Source: Gadus chalcogrammus
Lineage: Eukaryota; Chordata; Actinopteri; Gadiformes; Gadidae
Direction of reading: 5' to 3'
Assembly (NCBI RefSeq): GCF_026213295.1
Contig: NC_079422.1
Coordinates: 310,001 to 374,000, forward strand
DNA: 64,000 bases
Below are positions 42,272 through 52,285 of the stretch, in pieces. How positions within the stretch are numbered: position 1 is the first letter of the stretch; each line of letters opens with the position of its first letter. A program made the position numbers and the translations under genes. The notes beneath the pieces are model-generated. The model saw only the letters and a list, made by a program, of their open reading frames with translations, had not been told where the DNA came from and ran no database searches.

Positions 42272-42940
42272 TGAAGGGAAAAACGGTCTGTCTAGTTACT
42301 GGATCAGATAAAATGAGACGGAGAGGTAATAAAGTCTATCGGCACGAGGACCTTGGATTTATTAAGTAAAGTGGCAACGGTTATACAGAGTCATAAAGCG
42401 TGAGAAATCGAATATGTCTAAGTCCCTAATCAGCGCTGATGGTTCGTCCAGAGCTTCGCCTCCGTGGAAGGTCTGCTTCAGAAGAAGGTGCAGAGTCTCT
42501 GTGTGACACACTCTTATGCTGTATCTTCCTCTTGGTGAGGTGTGTGCGTTTGAGACGTATGTGGTTCTGTGTGTCTTTGCGTGACCTTGGCTCTCAGGCC
42601 CTAGTGTATCTTCTCGTGTTCTTCCTGATGGGGGAGCGCCTCAAAGAGTCTCCTGTTTGTGGCCCTCCCGTTCTGAGGATGAAACAGTGCATTGTCTGAG
42701 TGTTTACCATTTGCCTGGCGGAGAAATGGGGCCTTAGCTCTGGCCTCGACCTGACTATGTTATCATGTGTGTGTTATGTGTTTAAAAGTTGAATGTGACT
42801 GCCATGTGTTGTGCTCATCAGGCGTTAAGAGTTGACTATTGTAAGGTGACTGCCATGTGATGTGCTGATCGGGCTGGGGTAGGAGTTAGCTATATTTATA
42901 ATGTACATGTGATGTGCTCAGCAGGTTATTTTGCCCAACA
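42272..42940 (-). repeat. ERV 3' LTR
   Basis: 669 bp, identical by eye to the LTR at 52286-52954. On the minus strand it runs from TGTTGGGC to CCCTTCA. A polyadenylation signal AATAAA lies at 42358-42363 (minus) and a TATA-like TATAAATA at 42893-42900. Confidence 0.93.
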
Positions 42941-42941
42941 T

Positions 42942-42953
42942 ATCCCCCTCAAG
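42942..42953 (-). other. ERV polypurine tract
   Basis: TTGAGGGGGATA on the minus strand abuts the 3' LTR, the place where plus-strand DNA synthesis of a retrovirus is primed. Confidence 0.5.
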
Positions 42954-44165
42954 TCGTCGCAAGACGACTTTTACTCATTAGGGATGCGAGGGATAGGACT
43001 CCAGCGCGGGACTATCATTATAACACTTTTAGAAGTAACAGAAAGAAGGCAAAACAATCATAAAAACAAACAACCATGAGTATGGGACTAAAACAACTCG
43101 CTGGACCGGGTGTATGGGGAACCACGTGGGAGAAACGCCACCCATGCTTCAGACATGGGTATGCCATACACACCCCACCTAGGGGGTGGCATCCACCCCG
43201 GCCGTACATCGCGAGCAGCAATACCAACAATACTGGCAGCAGATAATACACAAAAACATACCACAAGCAAACCATAATACAAAAAACAAATAACAACAAC
43301 AACCAACAACAAAACTAACACCAAACCCTAATAATAACAACGAAATGCAACAATAAAACAAACAGTAAACAATAAACAAAAATGCAACAATCACACAAAT
43401 ACTACACAATAACAATCACAGGAAAGAAATGCAACCATGAAACGTGTCCTTAAATAATAGTAATAATAATAGAAAGATATGAGGTAGATAACGAATGGCA
43501 ATCCCCCTCAACCCATCCCTAGGTGACCACACGCTAAGGATGTGAGGAGGAGTTAGCTGGTCGTGTAACAATAAGCAATCACACGCATGGGGTATCCAGG
43601 GTAGGCACGGGGCACGGGAACAACTGAAACCACGGAATAGCCCTGAGCGTCATCACGGGCAGGTGGACGCAAGGCGCCACCTGAGCATTAGACCCTTTTA
43701 TTCAACTGCGCTCAGGACCTCATCTGATAAACGGGCAATCAAGGCCCCTGGAATCTCGCCCGTGTGTATCCCCGAGCTCCATCTAGTGGGACAGCGATAT
43801 AAACAACAACATTTACGTTCCCGGCGTCGGTTGCGTAGACGCGGGCATAGATATGGGAGCGGCTAAAAACAGTGAAGCGTACAGAAGCGAATACAGCCAG
43901 GGGCGCCCTCAAGCCTTAAGGGAACGGGCCGCAGCCCCTGGTGCCGGAACGCAGATCCCTGGTCCGGGCGACGTGGGTGCATCAGGTGGGAGGGGGGTGG
44001 TGCCGTTGGCGGGGACGGGAATGCGGGAATGGGGCAGCCCACCTGGAGAGGTTACTAGCACGTCACAGGGGGGGGGGGGAAAAAAGGGGGTGTCGTGGTG
44101 GGGTTTCAGCATACGGTGGTGGAAACAGGACGCCGGGGCCGTGCACCTGGAGAGGCCACTAGCAC
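42954..44165 (-). other. ERV region between env and 3' LTR, no gene recognised
   Basis: About 1.2 kb. No accessory gene could be identified. A 22-base phrase 'cacctggagaggyyactagc' is repeated at about 44041 and 44145. Confidence 0.5.
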
Positions 44166-46520
44166 TCACGGGTAGATGTCCGGCTCGGCGAAGACACAGT
44201 CGAGCTCGTACTCAAAGTCAGGGGTTGCAGGGCGAGGGAGGCCATACTCACAGTCAAATTTTTCAGGCACCATCTGGTCGTCCAGGGGAAGCTCGTCCAG
44301 GCAATCCAGAAGGGGCATGAGGGGGGCTGCTTCGGAGTAGGGAGGGGGCTGTTGTTTCTCCTTTTCGAGGGCCGTGGTGATGAGGCGTGAGCAGAGGGTG
44401 CGGGCACAGGGGATGCAGCAACACCCGCAGCAGACCACAATCCCGACGAAGCAGGCCAGGGATGTCAGGACGGCCATGAGAAGGCCCTTCCACTTGCCGA
44501 ACATGTCGGTCATCCATTTCTCCATGGGGTTGTCGATCCCAGAGTCCTCTGCCATCTGGACGGAAAGAGCTCGAAGGCCGGCCAGGGCCCTTGTCACTGA
44601 CCCGTCAGGGGCCGTGTTGTTGGGAATGAAGGTGCAGCACTGAGCCCCAAACATCGAACAGACCCCCCCTTTCTCGGCTAACAACATGTCTAGGGCTAGA
44701 CGGTTTTGATACGCCATTAGAGAGGTGGCGGCCAGTTGTGAGGCCAAGCCTTCTACCGCGTCGCGAGTCAGGTTGGATAGGCGCTGGACGTTGTAGTGAA
44801 TGTAATTAATGCGATCTACGTTTTTGTTGGGGGTGATTGGAATTATGGCAGAGATAAGGGGTATGTTCTCGAAACCCGCGGCTATCTGGTCTGCTAACTT
44901 AAACTGGTTCGGAACGCCCCGGGGAATGCCTATGCTATCCATGTACGTGGGGGTGTTCTTGGTTAGGTCAAAGTGGTCGGTGAGAGCGGAGTCGCGGCGG
45001 TGTCGAGAGGTAGTTTGGTTATCGGGCCCGGGCGAACCCCGGGTAAAGAGCGTGACGGGCATAAGTAGGCGCACTATAATGCAGGTTCCGGACCATTGTG
45101 CCGGGAGTGTAAGTCTAAGGGTGAATTTGTCACAGGACCAGAATAGGTCTTGGCGTCCCAGGCCCGGTTCGGTCATGTTGGGCCAAAGCGTAACGTTCGC
45201 GATGGAGTGGCACCACGACGGCGGTACCGCCCCAACATTCACCGCACCGGCCCTGGTGATGCAAGAGTGGGTGTACTCCCCAGGGGAGTACACCGGGGGA
45301 ATTGAGTCGTTAAGGCCGGGTGGAAACAGAGAGCTAAGGAGGCCGCAGCCGGCCGGTTCGGGGGTAACAAACAGAGCTAACATGCAGTGAGAGCCGATGG
45401 GGTCGCTGGTAAAATCGAACAGTACTGGGGTCGAGATTAGATGGGGGCGAGCTGACGCACAGGCTACGCAGTCGGACAGCCCCTGGAATCGGATCGTAGC
45501 AGCAATCCAGCTAAGCCATGCATTATCGTCTGCGTAGCCGGTCGCGAGCGCGATGGAATCGTGGGTGGGGAGTCGCCCCACGGAATTTAAATCAAAAATC
45601 GTGACCGGGCCGTCGCGAGTCATTATGGGTCGGACGGGGGGTTTAGGAGTTGTCGTGTTGGCCCTGGAGGCTGGTGCGGTGGGTGTGGTGGGGGCCTTTC
45701 TGAAATTTATTTTCAACAACGCCGTCGTGTCCGGGCCGGACTGGGATATCCCGAACACGAGGTAGGCAGAGTCCGTATTTACCCCGCACGCCCGGGTCGA
45801 CCCAAATGCGGGGTTGCCCCATCCTTGGTACGGGTTGCTGGTAATGTTCCTGAGGGTAAGGGTGATTCTGCCGTTGCCTCCCGAGAGGAAGCCCTTCGCC
45901 TGTAGTGCGGCCGTCGCGTCAGGCCTGTGGAGAGTCTGAGAGCGGTTAGTCACATAGTACCCCTGGTGCCTCCCTGTCATCCATAGTACATTTCGCCATC
46001 CTCGACACCAGCTCTGGCTGTTGTCCGGGGACATCATTACCCCGTTGCCCTGGACTCCCGCGAAGGAACCCTTGGGAGCATCGCAGATGTATGCATCGTA
46101 CTTCTCCCAGGCTGCGGGTCCGCCTACGCACGGAACGACGTCGCATAGGAGGAAGGTATAGGCGGCGCTGGAACCATAAGTATAGGTTAGGGATAGCCCA
46201 CCGTATTTGTTGAGGCAGGGGTCGCTGGGGGATTTGGCGGCTTGCAGGGGTGTCTGTCTCCTGCGGCGGTGTGGACTCTGGGTTGGGGGTCCCGATGAGG
46301 GTTGTGTCGTCGTAGACGGGGGCTTGATGGTGGGGGACCTCCCCGGGATGGCCGTATGGAAGTCCACTCCCCACAGGATGAAGAAACCCATCATGGCCCC
46401 GGTTATTCCTACCATGCCGATGATGCAACGTCTATTGGTCCGGGCCTCCTGCGGCGTCAGTGGTGGCCTCATGGTGCAGCCGGGCGAGGTCGCGTTGAAC
46501 GGTAGCCAAGGTGCGGTCAT
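44166..46520 (-). CDS. env: ERV envelope glycoprotein, open frame
   Basis: The frame is open for 864 codons (46760-44166). Likely starts are the Met at 46520 or 46472, giving about 785 or 769 residues. A hydrophobic signal or anchor (IIGMVGITGAMMGFFILWG) follows. The surface part is Cys-rich with several N-x-S/T sites. A furin-type site RHRR lies at about 44991-45003. The transmembrane part has a CX6CC motif (CSMFGAQCC) after a leucine-rich helix. A membrane span (GLLMAVLTSLACFVGIVV) with a Cys cluster and a tail containing PPPY follow. These are gamma-type Env hallmarks. No stop or frameshift is seen. Expression depends on a spliced message, which the sequence alone does not prove. Confidence 0.85.
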   Translation of the reverse strand: MTAPWLPFNATSPGCTMRPPLTPQEARTNRRCIIGMVGITGAMMGFFILWGVDFHTAIPGRSPTIKPPSTTTQPSSGPPTQSPHRRRRQTPLQAAKSPSDPCLNKYGGLSLTYTYGSSAAYTFLLCDVVPCVGGPAAWEKYDAYICDAPKGSFAGVQGNGVMMSPDNSQSWCRGWRNVLWMTGRHQGYYVTNRSQTLHRPDATAALQAKGFLSGGNGRITLTLRNITSNPYQGWGNPAFGSTRACGVNTDSAYLVFGISQSGPDTTALLKINFRKAPTTPTAPASRANTTTPKPPVRPIMTRDGPVTIFDLNSVGRLPTHDSIALATGYADDNAWLSWIAATIRFQGLSDCVACASARPHLISTPVLFDFTSDPIGSHCMLALFVTPEPAGCGLLSSLFPPGLNDSIPPVYSPGEYTHSCITRAGAVNVGAVPPSWCHSIANVTLWPNMTEPGLGRQDLFWSCDKFTLRLTLPAQWSGTCIIVRLLMPVTLFTRGSPGPDNQTTSRHRRDSALTDHFDLTKNTPTYMDSIGIPRGVPNQFKLADQIAAGFENIPLISAIIPITPNKNVDRINYIHYNVQRLSNLTRDAVEGLASQLAATSLMAYQNRLALDMLLAEKGGVCSMFGAQCCTFIPNNTAPDGSVTRALAGLRALSVQMAEDSGIDNPMEKWMTDMFGKWKGLLMAVLTSLACFVGIVVCCGCCCIPCARTLCSRLITTALEKEKQQPPPYSEAAPLMPLLDCLDELPLDDQMVPEKFDCEYGLPRPATPDFEYELDCVFAEPDIYP

Positions 46521-46746
46521 GCGGGTTGTCGGCCTTGCGGGTGGTAGACAGGTGGTGCCAGCGGGCGCCGCTCCTTCCTGAAAGGGAGACAGAGAAGGGG
46601 GTGGCCAGACGTACCTCATAGGGGCCTTCCCACCGTGGCTGAAGGCAGTGTCTCTTGTGGACCTTGACCCAGACCCAGTCCCCGGGATTAACGAGGACGG
46701 GGTTGGGATCTGCGGGGGTCGGGAGGGAGGTGACCTGTGTGTACAA
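46432..46746 (-). pseudogene. ERV integrase C-terminal domain remnant
   Basis: In the frame next to env, reads NPGDWVWVKVHKRHCLQPRW followed by EGPYEVRLATPFSV, the SH3-like C-terminal fold of gammaretroviral integrase. It overlaps the env start, as is usual for pol/env in this group. The catalytic core upstream is deleted. Confidence 0.8.
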
Positions 46747-46770
46747 GGCTCGGGAGGCAAGGGTCAGGGC

Positions 46771-46930
46771 CTGTACATATTCTAAGAGGGCTTCATCATA
46801 ATGGTCTAGTACCGGGCCCCTGGGGGGAGAATGTGGGCTGGGCGTGGGTTCTGTACATATTCTAAGAGGGCTTCATCATAATGGTCTAGTACCGGGCCCC
46901 TGGGGGGAGAATGTGGGCTGGGCGTGGGTT
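46771..46930. repeat. 80-bp tandem duplication at the ERV deletion junction
   Basis: Two copies (46771-46850 and 46851-46930) followed by a third 'ctgtac' start. The duplication spans the join between the integrase N-terminal and C-terminal remnants and supplies the stop codon of the upstream frame. Confidence 0.95.
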
Positions 46931-48574
46931 CTGTACTTGGCAGGCGTGACAGTCTTTGATCACTTCCTGGATGCTGGCTTTCATTTCGGGGTGCCACCAG
47001 TCTCGCCGGATTGTCTCCATTGTCGCGGTGGTGCCCTGGTGGGTGTGGGAGTGGTGTGACCGAGCCATGAGAGAGAGAGCTCGGGAGCTGAGTGCCGGTT
47101 TGCCATCTGAGTAGCGGTAGATTTCGGATTCGTCCTGAGTGCATCCTTGTGCGATCCAGCAGCTCTTCTCATAAGGACCGGCGTGTTCTTGCATCTCGCC
47201 AAGGTATATCAGGAAGTCGCTCATGCTCCTCGGGTATGGCTCCCCGTCTATCAGGGACGATAGGTTGACCCGGAAGGAGGCCAGGTCCAATGCGCTGGCG
47301 CCAGGGGCGCCGATTCGCGTCCGTATCCTTTCTGCTTTCGGCTGGGCTCGCTCTGGTGGTGGTAACCTGGTTTCGGGGGCCTGGGCTTGGCTGTAGCTTG
47401 AGGAGGAGGGTGTCCAGTTCTCGGCGCTGGGTGGTTGCTGGTATTGTAACAGGGGTGGTGCGGGCGCCGGCACCGGGGCGGCCATTGTGTACCCAGGGTA
47501 ATTGGTGGGTTGGTATCCCGGCTGCAGCCATCCAGGTGGCGGGGGCCCTTGACACGCCGGTATCTGATACATTGCGCATGATAGGGGCATTGGTGCTGGT
47601 GTTATTGGTGGGGTAGGCGTCGGGGCTGGGGGCGTTGGGGGTGTCGGCAGTGGGGCCGCTACAGGCATCATACTCATGGGTCCCCATGTCGTCCTTGGTC
47701 TTTTGTGCAGCTGGGATTTCTCGGCTAGCTCCTTGATCTGCATCCTCACGAGTTGCTTCTTCAATTCCTCGTAATCATCATCCTTTTCAAGTCGTTTGTC
47801 TTCCTCGAGTCGGTGGTGGTGATTAAGGTGAGCCACCCATTCCGTCCGGGGCTTGGAGTGCAGTGCCACCACTGTCTTCAGTCTCCTCTGGACCGTGGGT
47901 GGCAGTCCCTGTATTATTGCCCGCTGGAATGTCTGTGTCGCCAGTTTGCTACTGTGTGGGGGACAGTCATTATTATCCGTCCACAATCCTTCAGCCCTTT
48001 CTATGTACTGAAAGATAGATTCTTCAGGTTTGATGGTCAGGCCGGAGATTCCCACTCTGCCTGCGTCGGCTGGGAAGAGCGCCCTGAGACTCTCCCAGAA
48101 GAGGTTTCGGTAAGCTTCGAAGGGGGTGTTGTCAGGTAGGGCCTCAGTCTTGGTCAGTGTCTCCAGTTCAATGATTCGTCCGGCACCATGTGCCCTGCCG
48201 ATGATGGCTCGTATGTCTCCCAGGGTCAGGAGATCGCCAGACGTCTCAGTTTCAAATCTTCTGATCCAGGCCGAGGCTCCTGCCGTGAGCGTTGGCAAGC
48301 GGGCGACCAGGTTGGCCATGTCCCGGTGGCTCCATGGTGTGTATGCTGCTCTTCCCTCCGCACCTATCAATAGAGGTGCCATAAAAGCCTCTTGTATACC
48401 TGGCCGGGGGCGGCGGGGCTCGCTCTTATTGGTACGGGGGTCCCTTAAGTGATCTGGGTCAGGGCTGAACTGGGAGGGGGTCATTAATGGGGAAGGTGGG
48501 GTGTATGAGGCGGGGGCTTTTGGCTGGGACTGAACTGGTGTTGTCGATTCTAGGGGACAGAACAATCTCGGCAT
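46886..48574 (-). CDS. gag: ERV Gag fused to an integrase zinc-binding remnant
   Basis: From the first ATG (48574) the frame is open for 562 codons; it is open upstream to 48787 without an ATG. A Pro-rich matrix/linker is followed by a capsid-like region (WSHRDMANLVARLPTLTAGA, ALPDNTPFEAYRNLFWESLR, FQYIERAEGLW). A charged coil (LEEDKRLEKDDDYEELKKQL) typical of gamma-type Gag follows, then a Pro/Ala/Gln-rich tail. No CCHC knuckle is seen. The last ~110 codons are an integrase HHCC zinc module (HSHTHQG..., DCHACQVQNP), so the deletion has joined gag directly to pol's end in frame. The stop comes from the 80-bp duplication. The start could be upstream if a non-ATG codon is used. Confidence 0.75.
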   Translation of the reverse strand: MPRLFCPLESTTPVQSQPKAPASYTPPSPLMTPSQFSPDPDHLRDPRTNKSEPRRPRPGIQEAFMAPLLIGAEGRAAYTPWSHRDMANLVARLPTLTAGASAWIRRFETETSGDLLTLGDIRAIIGRAHGAGRIIELETLTKTEALPDNTPFEAYRNLFWESLRALFPADAGRVGISGLTIKPEESIFQYIERAEGLWTDNNDCPPHSSKLATQTFQRAIIQGLPPTVQRRLKTVVALHSKPRTEWVAHLNHHHRLEEDKRLEKDDDYEELKKQLVRMQIKELAEKSQLHKRPRTTWGPMSMMPVAAPLPTPPTPPAPTPTPPITPAPMPLSCAMYQIPACQGPPPPGWLQPGYQPTNYPGYTMAAPVPAPAPPLLQYQQPPSAENWTPSSSSYSQAQAPETRLPPPERAQPKAERIRTRIGAPGASALDLASFRVNLSSLIDGEPYPRSMSDFLIYLGEMQEHAGPYEKSCWIAQGCTQDESEIYRYSDGKPALSSRALSLMARSHHSHTHQGTTATMETIRRDWWHPEMKASIQEVIKDCHACQVQNPRPAHILPPGARY

Positions 48575-48889
48575 GGGTAGGTGAGCCCTCTCCGGGGAGG
48601 GTGGGGGTGAGTGGCTGTCAGCTGGCCGGGAGGCTGAGAATCGCTCTCTGTCTTGCTTCTCTGGGGTTCGTCTTGCCAATCCTCTCCGGGGGCTCTTCGT
48701 CGCTCGTCCGACATGGTGGGCGTGTTCGCCGCTTCTTCTTACAGCAGCCTGGTATGGGGGTGGTCGGGGTTGTGGACGCCTTTGCACTGAAGGCCGAGTG
48801 CGGGGAGGTTTGTCTTTTTAGCTTTATTAGTAACTGGGATAATTCTTCTAGCAGGGGGTGATCGAGAGTTGGGGTTGGATTGGTGCCGT

Positions 48890-50060
48890 CTATTTGGAGG
48901 CGATGTAGTTGGGGAAGGGCAGGGTTGTTGTTGTCCAGCGGGGGGCGGTGTAGTTGGGGAAGGGTAGGGTTGGGGTGGTCCAGCAGGGGGCGGTGTAGTT
49001 GAGGAAGGGTAGGGCTGGAGTGGTCCAGCAGGGGGCGGTGTAGTTGAGGTAGGGCTGGAGTGGTCCAGCAGGGGGCGCTGTAGTTGGGGAAGGGCAGAGT
49101 CGGAGGGGTCCAGTAGGGGGCGGTGTGGTTGGGGAAGGGCAGAGTCGTTGTTGTCCAGCAGTGGGCGCTGTAGTTGGGGAAGGGCAGAGTCGGAGTGGTC
49201 CAGCAGGGGGCGCTGTAGTTGAGGAAGGGTAGGGCTGGAGTGGTCCAGTAGGGGGCGGTGTAGTTGAGGAAGGGTAGAGTCGGAGTGGTCCAGTAGGGGG
49301 CGGTGTAGTTGAGGAAGGGTAGGGCTGGAGTGGTCCAGTAGGGGGCGGTGTAGTTGAGGAAGGGTAGGGCTGGAGTGGTCCAGTAGGGGGCGGTGTAGTT
49401 GAGGAAGGGTAGGGCTGGAGTGGTCCAGCAGGGGGCGCTGTAGTTGAGGAAGGGCAGAGTCGGAGTGGTCCAGTAGGGGGCGGTGTAGTTGAGGAAGGGT
49501 AGGGCTGGAGTGGTCCAGTAGGGGGCGGTGTAGTTGAGGAAGGGTAGGGCTGGAGTGGTCCAGCAGGGGGCGGTGTAGTTGAGGAAGGGTAGGGCTGGAG
49601 TGGTCCAGTAGGGGGCGGTGTAGTTGAGGAAGGGTAGGGCTGGAGTGGTCCAGCAGGGGGCGGTGTAGTTGAGGAAGGGTAGGGCTGGAGTGGTCCAGTA
49701 GGGGGCGGTGTAGTTGAGGAGGGGTAGGGCTGGAGTGGTCCAGTAGGGGGCGGTGTAGTTGAGGAAGGGTAGGGCTGGAGTGGTCCAGCAGGGGGCGGTG
49801 TAGTTGAGGAAGGGTAGGGCTGGAGTGGTCCAGCAGGGGGCGCTGTAGTTGAGGAAGGGCAGAGTCGGAGTGGTCCAGTAGGGGGCGGTGTAGTTGAGGA
49901 AGGGTAGGGCTGGAGTGGTCCAGCAGGGGGCGCTGTAGTTGAGGAAGGGCAGAGTCGGAGTGGTCCAGTAGGGGGCGGTGTAGTTGAGGAAGGGTAGGGC
50001 TGGAGTGGTCCAGTAGGGGGCGGTGTAGTTGAGGAAGGGTAGGGCTGGAGTGGTCTAGAT
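48890..50060 (-). repeat. 45-bp minisatellite in the ERV leader, open in three frames
   Basis: About 25 copies of a 45-base unit (15 codons). On the minus strand the three frames read LDHSSPTLPQLHRPL, GPLQPYPSSTTPPPT and FLNYTAPYWTTPALP, all open. Frames of 455 and 420 codons cross it, but neither has an ATG. Units alternate among a few variants. The repeat lies between the packaging/leader region and gag, where gammaretroviruses can have an alternative glyco-Gag start. Coding is unproven. Confidence 0.9.
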
Positions 50061-50109
50061 TTGGCGGAGGGGGAGGTGTGGCTTGGGACTGAGTGAGAGA
50101 ACTCAAAAA

Positions 50110-52265
50110 ATGGCGGCCGTGGTGCTATAACTCTGTGTGGCCTGTCTAACACACGAGGGCGGATGAGAGACTAGGGGGTAACCCTTGTCACTCTTGGAGG
50201 AGGAGAACGAGAAAAAAGGAGGAAAAAACAGGGGGGGGGAAGCAAAAAACAACAACAAGGCCTAGAGACGTTATTCAATACATCCAGATATTCCTTATAG
50301 CCAATAATCGTTATCTATCCTTATTGATTCATCTGCTTCAACAGACTAAACAGTCAACCAACGCGGCAAAGAGATGTGGTTTAGTATCGTAGTTTATCTA
50401 TGCGACAGGTCCAGCAGTAATTCAAAGAAACACAGTAAAAGAGATATCATTTATCCTTGTCAACTTATCACGGGTCAAACAGTAACTTGAAGCAACACAG
50501 TAAAAGGTTATCTATCATTGTCAATTTATCTATTTCCGCAGGTTAAGCCATAGACCGAAGCAATACGTCAGAGAGACATTATTCATTATCATCAATCTAT
50601 CTATTCTTTCCTTTACCCGTTTTAACGGGCGAAGATAGAGCGGACCACGCATACACTCACTGATTCACTCACAGATTCTCTCTTTCGCGCAGACGTACAC
50701 AGACACATATCAACAGACTTCTCATTCTGTGTCCCGCACCCACAATCATCAGACACGGCAAAATAGCGTTGGGCATAACAAAGCAGGCAAGCGTTGCACA
50801 CATAGCCGGGTTATCATTAATTGATTTATTTCTATATTTAACCGGCCCACACATACGCTCGTTCTCTTTCTTTCTCTCTCTCTGGGCCTCTTACACACAC
50901 ACACACAGCCACTTCGTCGCTTTCTCTCTGGGCCTCTTACACACACACACACACACACAGCCACTTCGTCACTCTCTCTCTGGGCCTCTTACACACACAC
51001 AGCCACTTCGTCACTCTCTCTCTGGGCCTCTTACACACACACACAGAAACATATCAACTCTTGCGTACACGCGCACAGAGACGCACACAGTCTTTCTCAC
51101 TCTGTCTCCCTTTCACCCATGCTCTCCTATTCTTCCACCCACGCTGACTCTCGTTCTCGACTCCATACACACGCACTTGCTCTCTGGTCGTGAAGGTGGG
51201 GGTGAGAGGTCTCTGCTATCCCTAGTCTGCGTCAGTTCAGGTGTCTGTCCGTCAGTCCCCGCATATGCTATGAATATATGGTCAAGAAATGTGCGTTGTG
51301 CTTCTTCAGGCACCTCAGATTCACTTATCAAGGGCGGCGAGCCTTAGGCCTCGAGGGTGTTCTTTCACCACGCAACAAGCCTAGTTTATCTCTAACCTTC
51401 TTACCACATAGAATTATTTAATACACAAACAAAGAGGGGGACTCTAACCCTCTTGATACACAGGTGGGGCCTCTAACCCTCTTGATACACTGGTGGGGCC
51501 TCGAACCCTCTTGATACACAGGTGGGGCCTTTAACCCTCTTGATACACTGGTGGGGCCTCTAACCCTCTTGATACACAGGTGGGGCCTCTAACCCTCTTG
51601 ATACACAGGTGGGGCCTTTAACCCTCTTGATACACTGGTGGGGCCTCTAACCCTCTTGATACACAGGTGGGGCCTCTAACCCTCTTGATACACTGGTGGG
51701 GCCTCTAACCCTCTTGATACACAGGTGGGGCCTCTAACCCTCTTGATACACTGGTGGGGCCTCTAACCCTCTTGATACACAGGTGGGGCCTCTAACCCTC
51801 TTGATACACTGGTGGGGCCTCTAACCCTCTTGATACACAGGTGGGGCCTCTAACCCTCTTGATACACTGGTGTATTTATTACACATCCATTACTTGGCCA
51901 TCGGTAGTCTCGTATCACTATGACCGATTCTTATAGGCCCTATGGTCTCGTCGGTATTCTTTCACCATGCAACGAGCCGATATTCGATGTGTCACGCGTT
52001 CAGGGTTAATCGGGTTTATGGGGAAATGCTGGAATGCAACTCTATTCGTCCCCACGAGATATCCCGTAGCGAACCGCTCTCACAGTCTCACCTCCTAATG
52101 TGATTCCTATATAACTATGCAGAGTTTGGATTTTATCAACAGGTTCTGCCTACCTTTTGTTGGGCCCGAGGTGAGACTGCAGGAACCGGTCCGGTGCTCC
52201 GGGGTCCCGAGGTCGTGCCGCTCTCCGTCTCTCGTTTCCCAGTTGCGTGTTCAATTCAGAAAAAA
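50110..52265 (-). other. ERV 5' leader, repetitive
   Basis: Contains CA/CT-rich repeats with three to four ~50-base units at about 50865-51050 ('cactttcgtc...tctctgggcctctt acacac'), and the 29-bp array listed separately. No gene is supported. Confidence 0.6.
51430..51880. repeat. 29-bp tandem array in the ERV leader
   Basis: About 15 direct copies of 'tggggcctctaaccctcttg' plus 'atacac(a/t)gg'. The a/t position tends to alternate, giving a ~58-bp higher-order unit. There are no spacers. Confidence 0.93.
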
Positions 52266-52282
52266 TCACGTCAGGGTCACCA
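52266..52282 (-). other. ERV primer-binding site (tRNA-Trp type)
   Basis: On the minus strand, three bases after the 5' LTR, the sequence TGGTGACCCTGACGTGA is complementary to the 3' end of tRNA-Trp with one mismatch (T for C at position 10). Confidence 0.8.
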
Positions 52283-52285
52283 AAT

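Noticed and set aside
42439..42699. 86-codon frame in the ERV LTRs
   Set aside because: Present in both LTRs because the LTRs are identical; antisense to the element and without a known domain.
44166..46760. Overlapping plus-strand frames across env
   Set aside because: Shadows of the env coding frame; no domain.
51430..51880. CRISPR-like array of ~29-bp repeats
   Set aside because: Copies are directly adjacent with no spacers, inside a retroviral leader of a vertebrate genome; it is a minisatellite.
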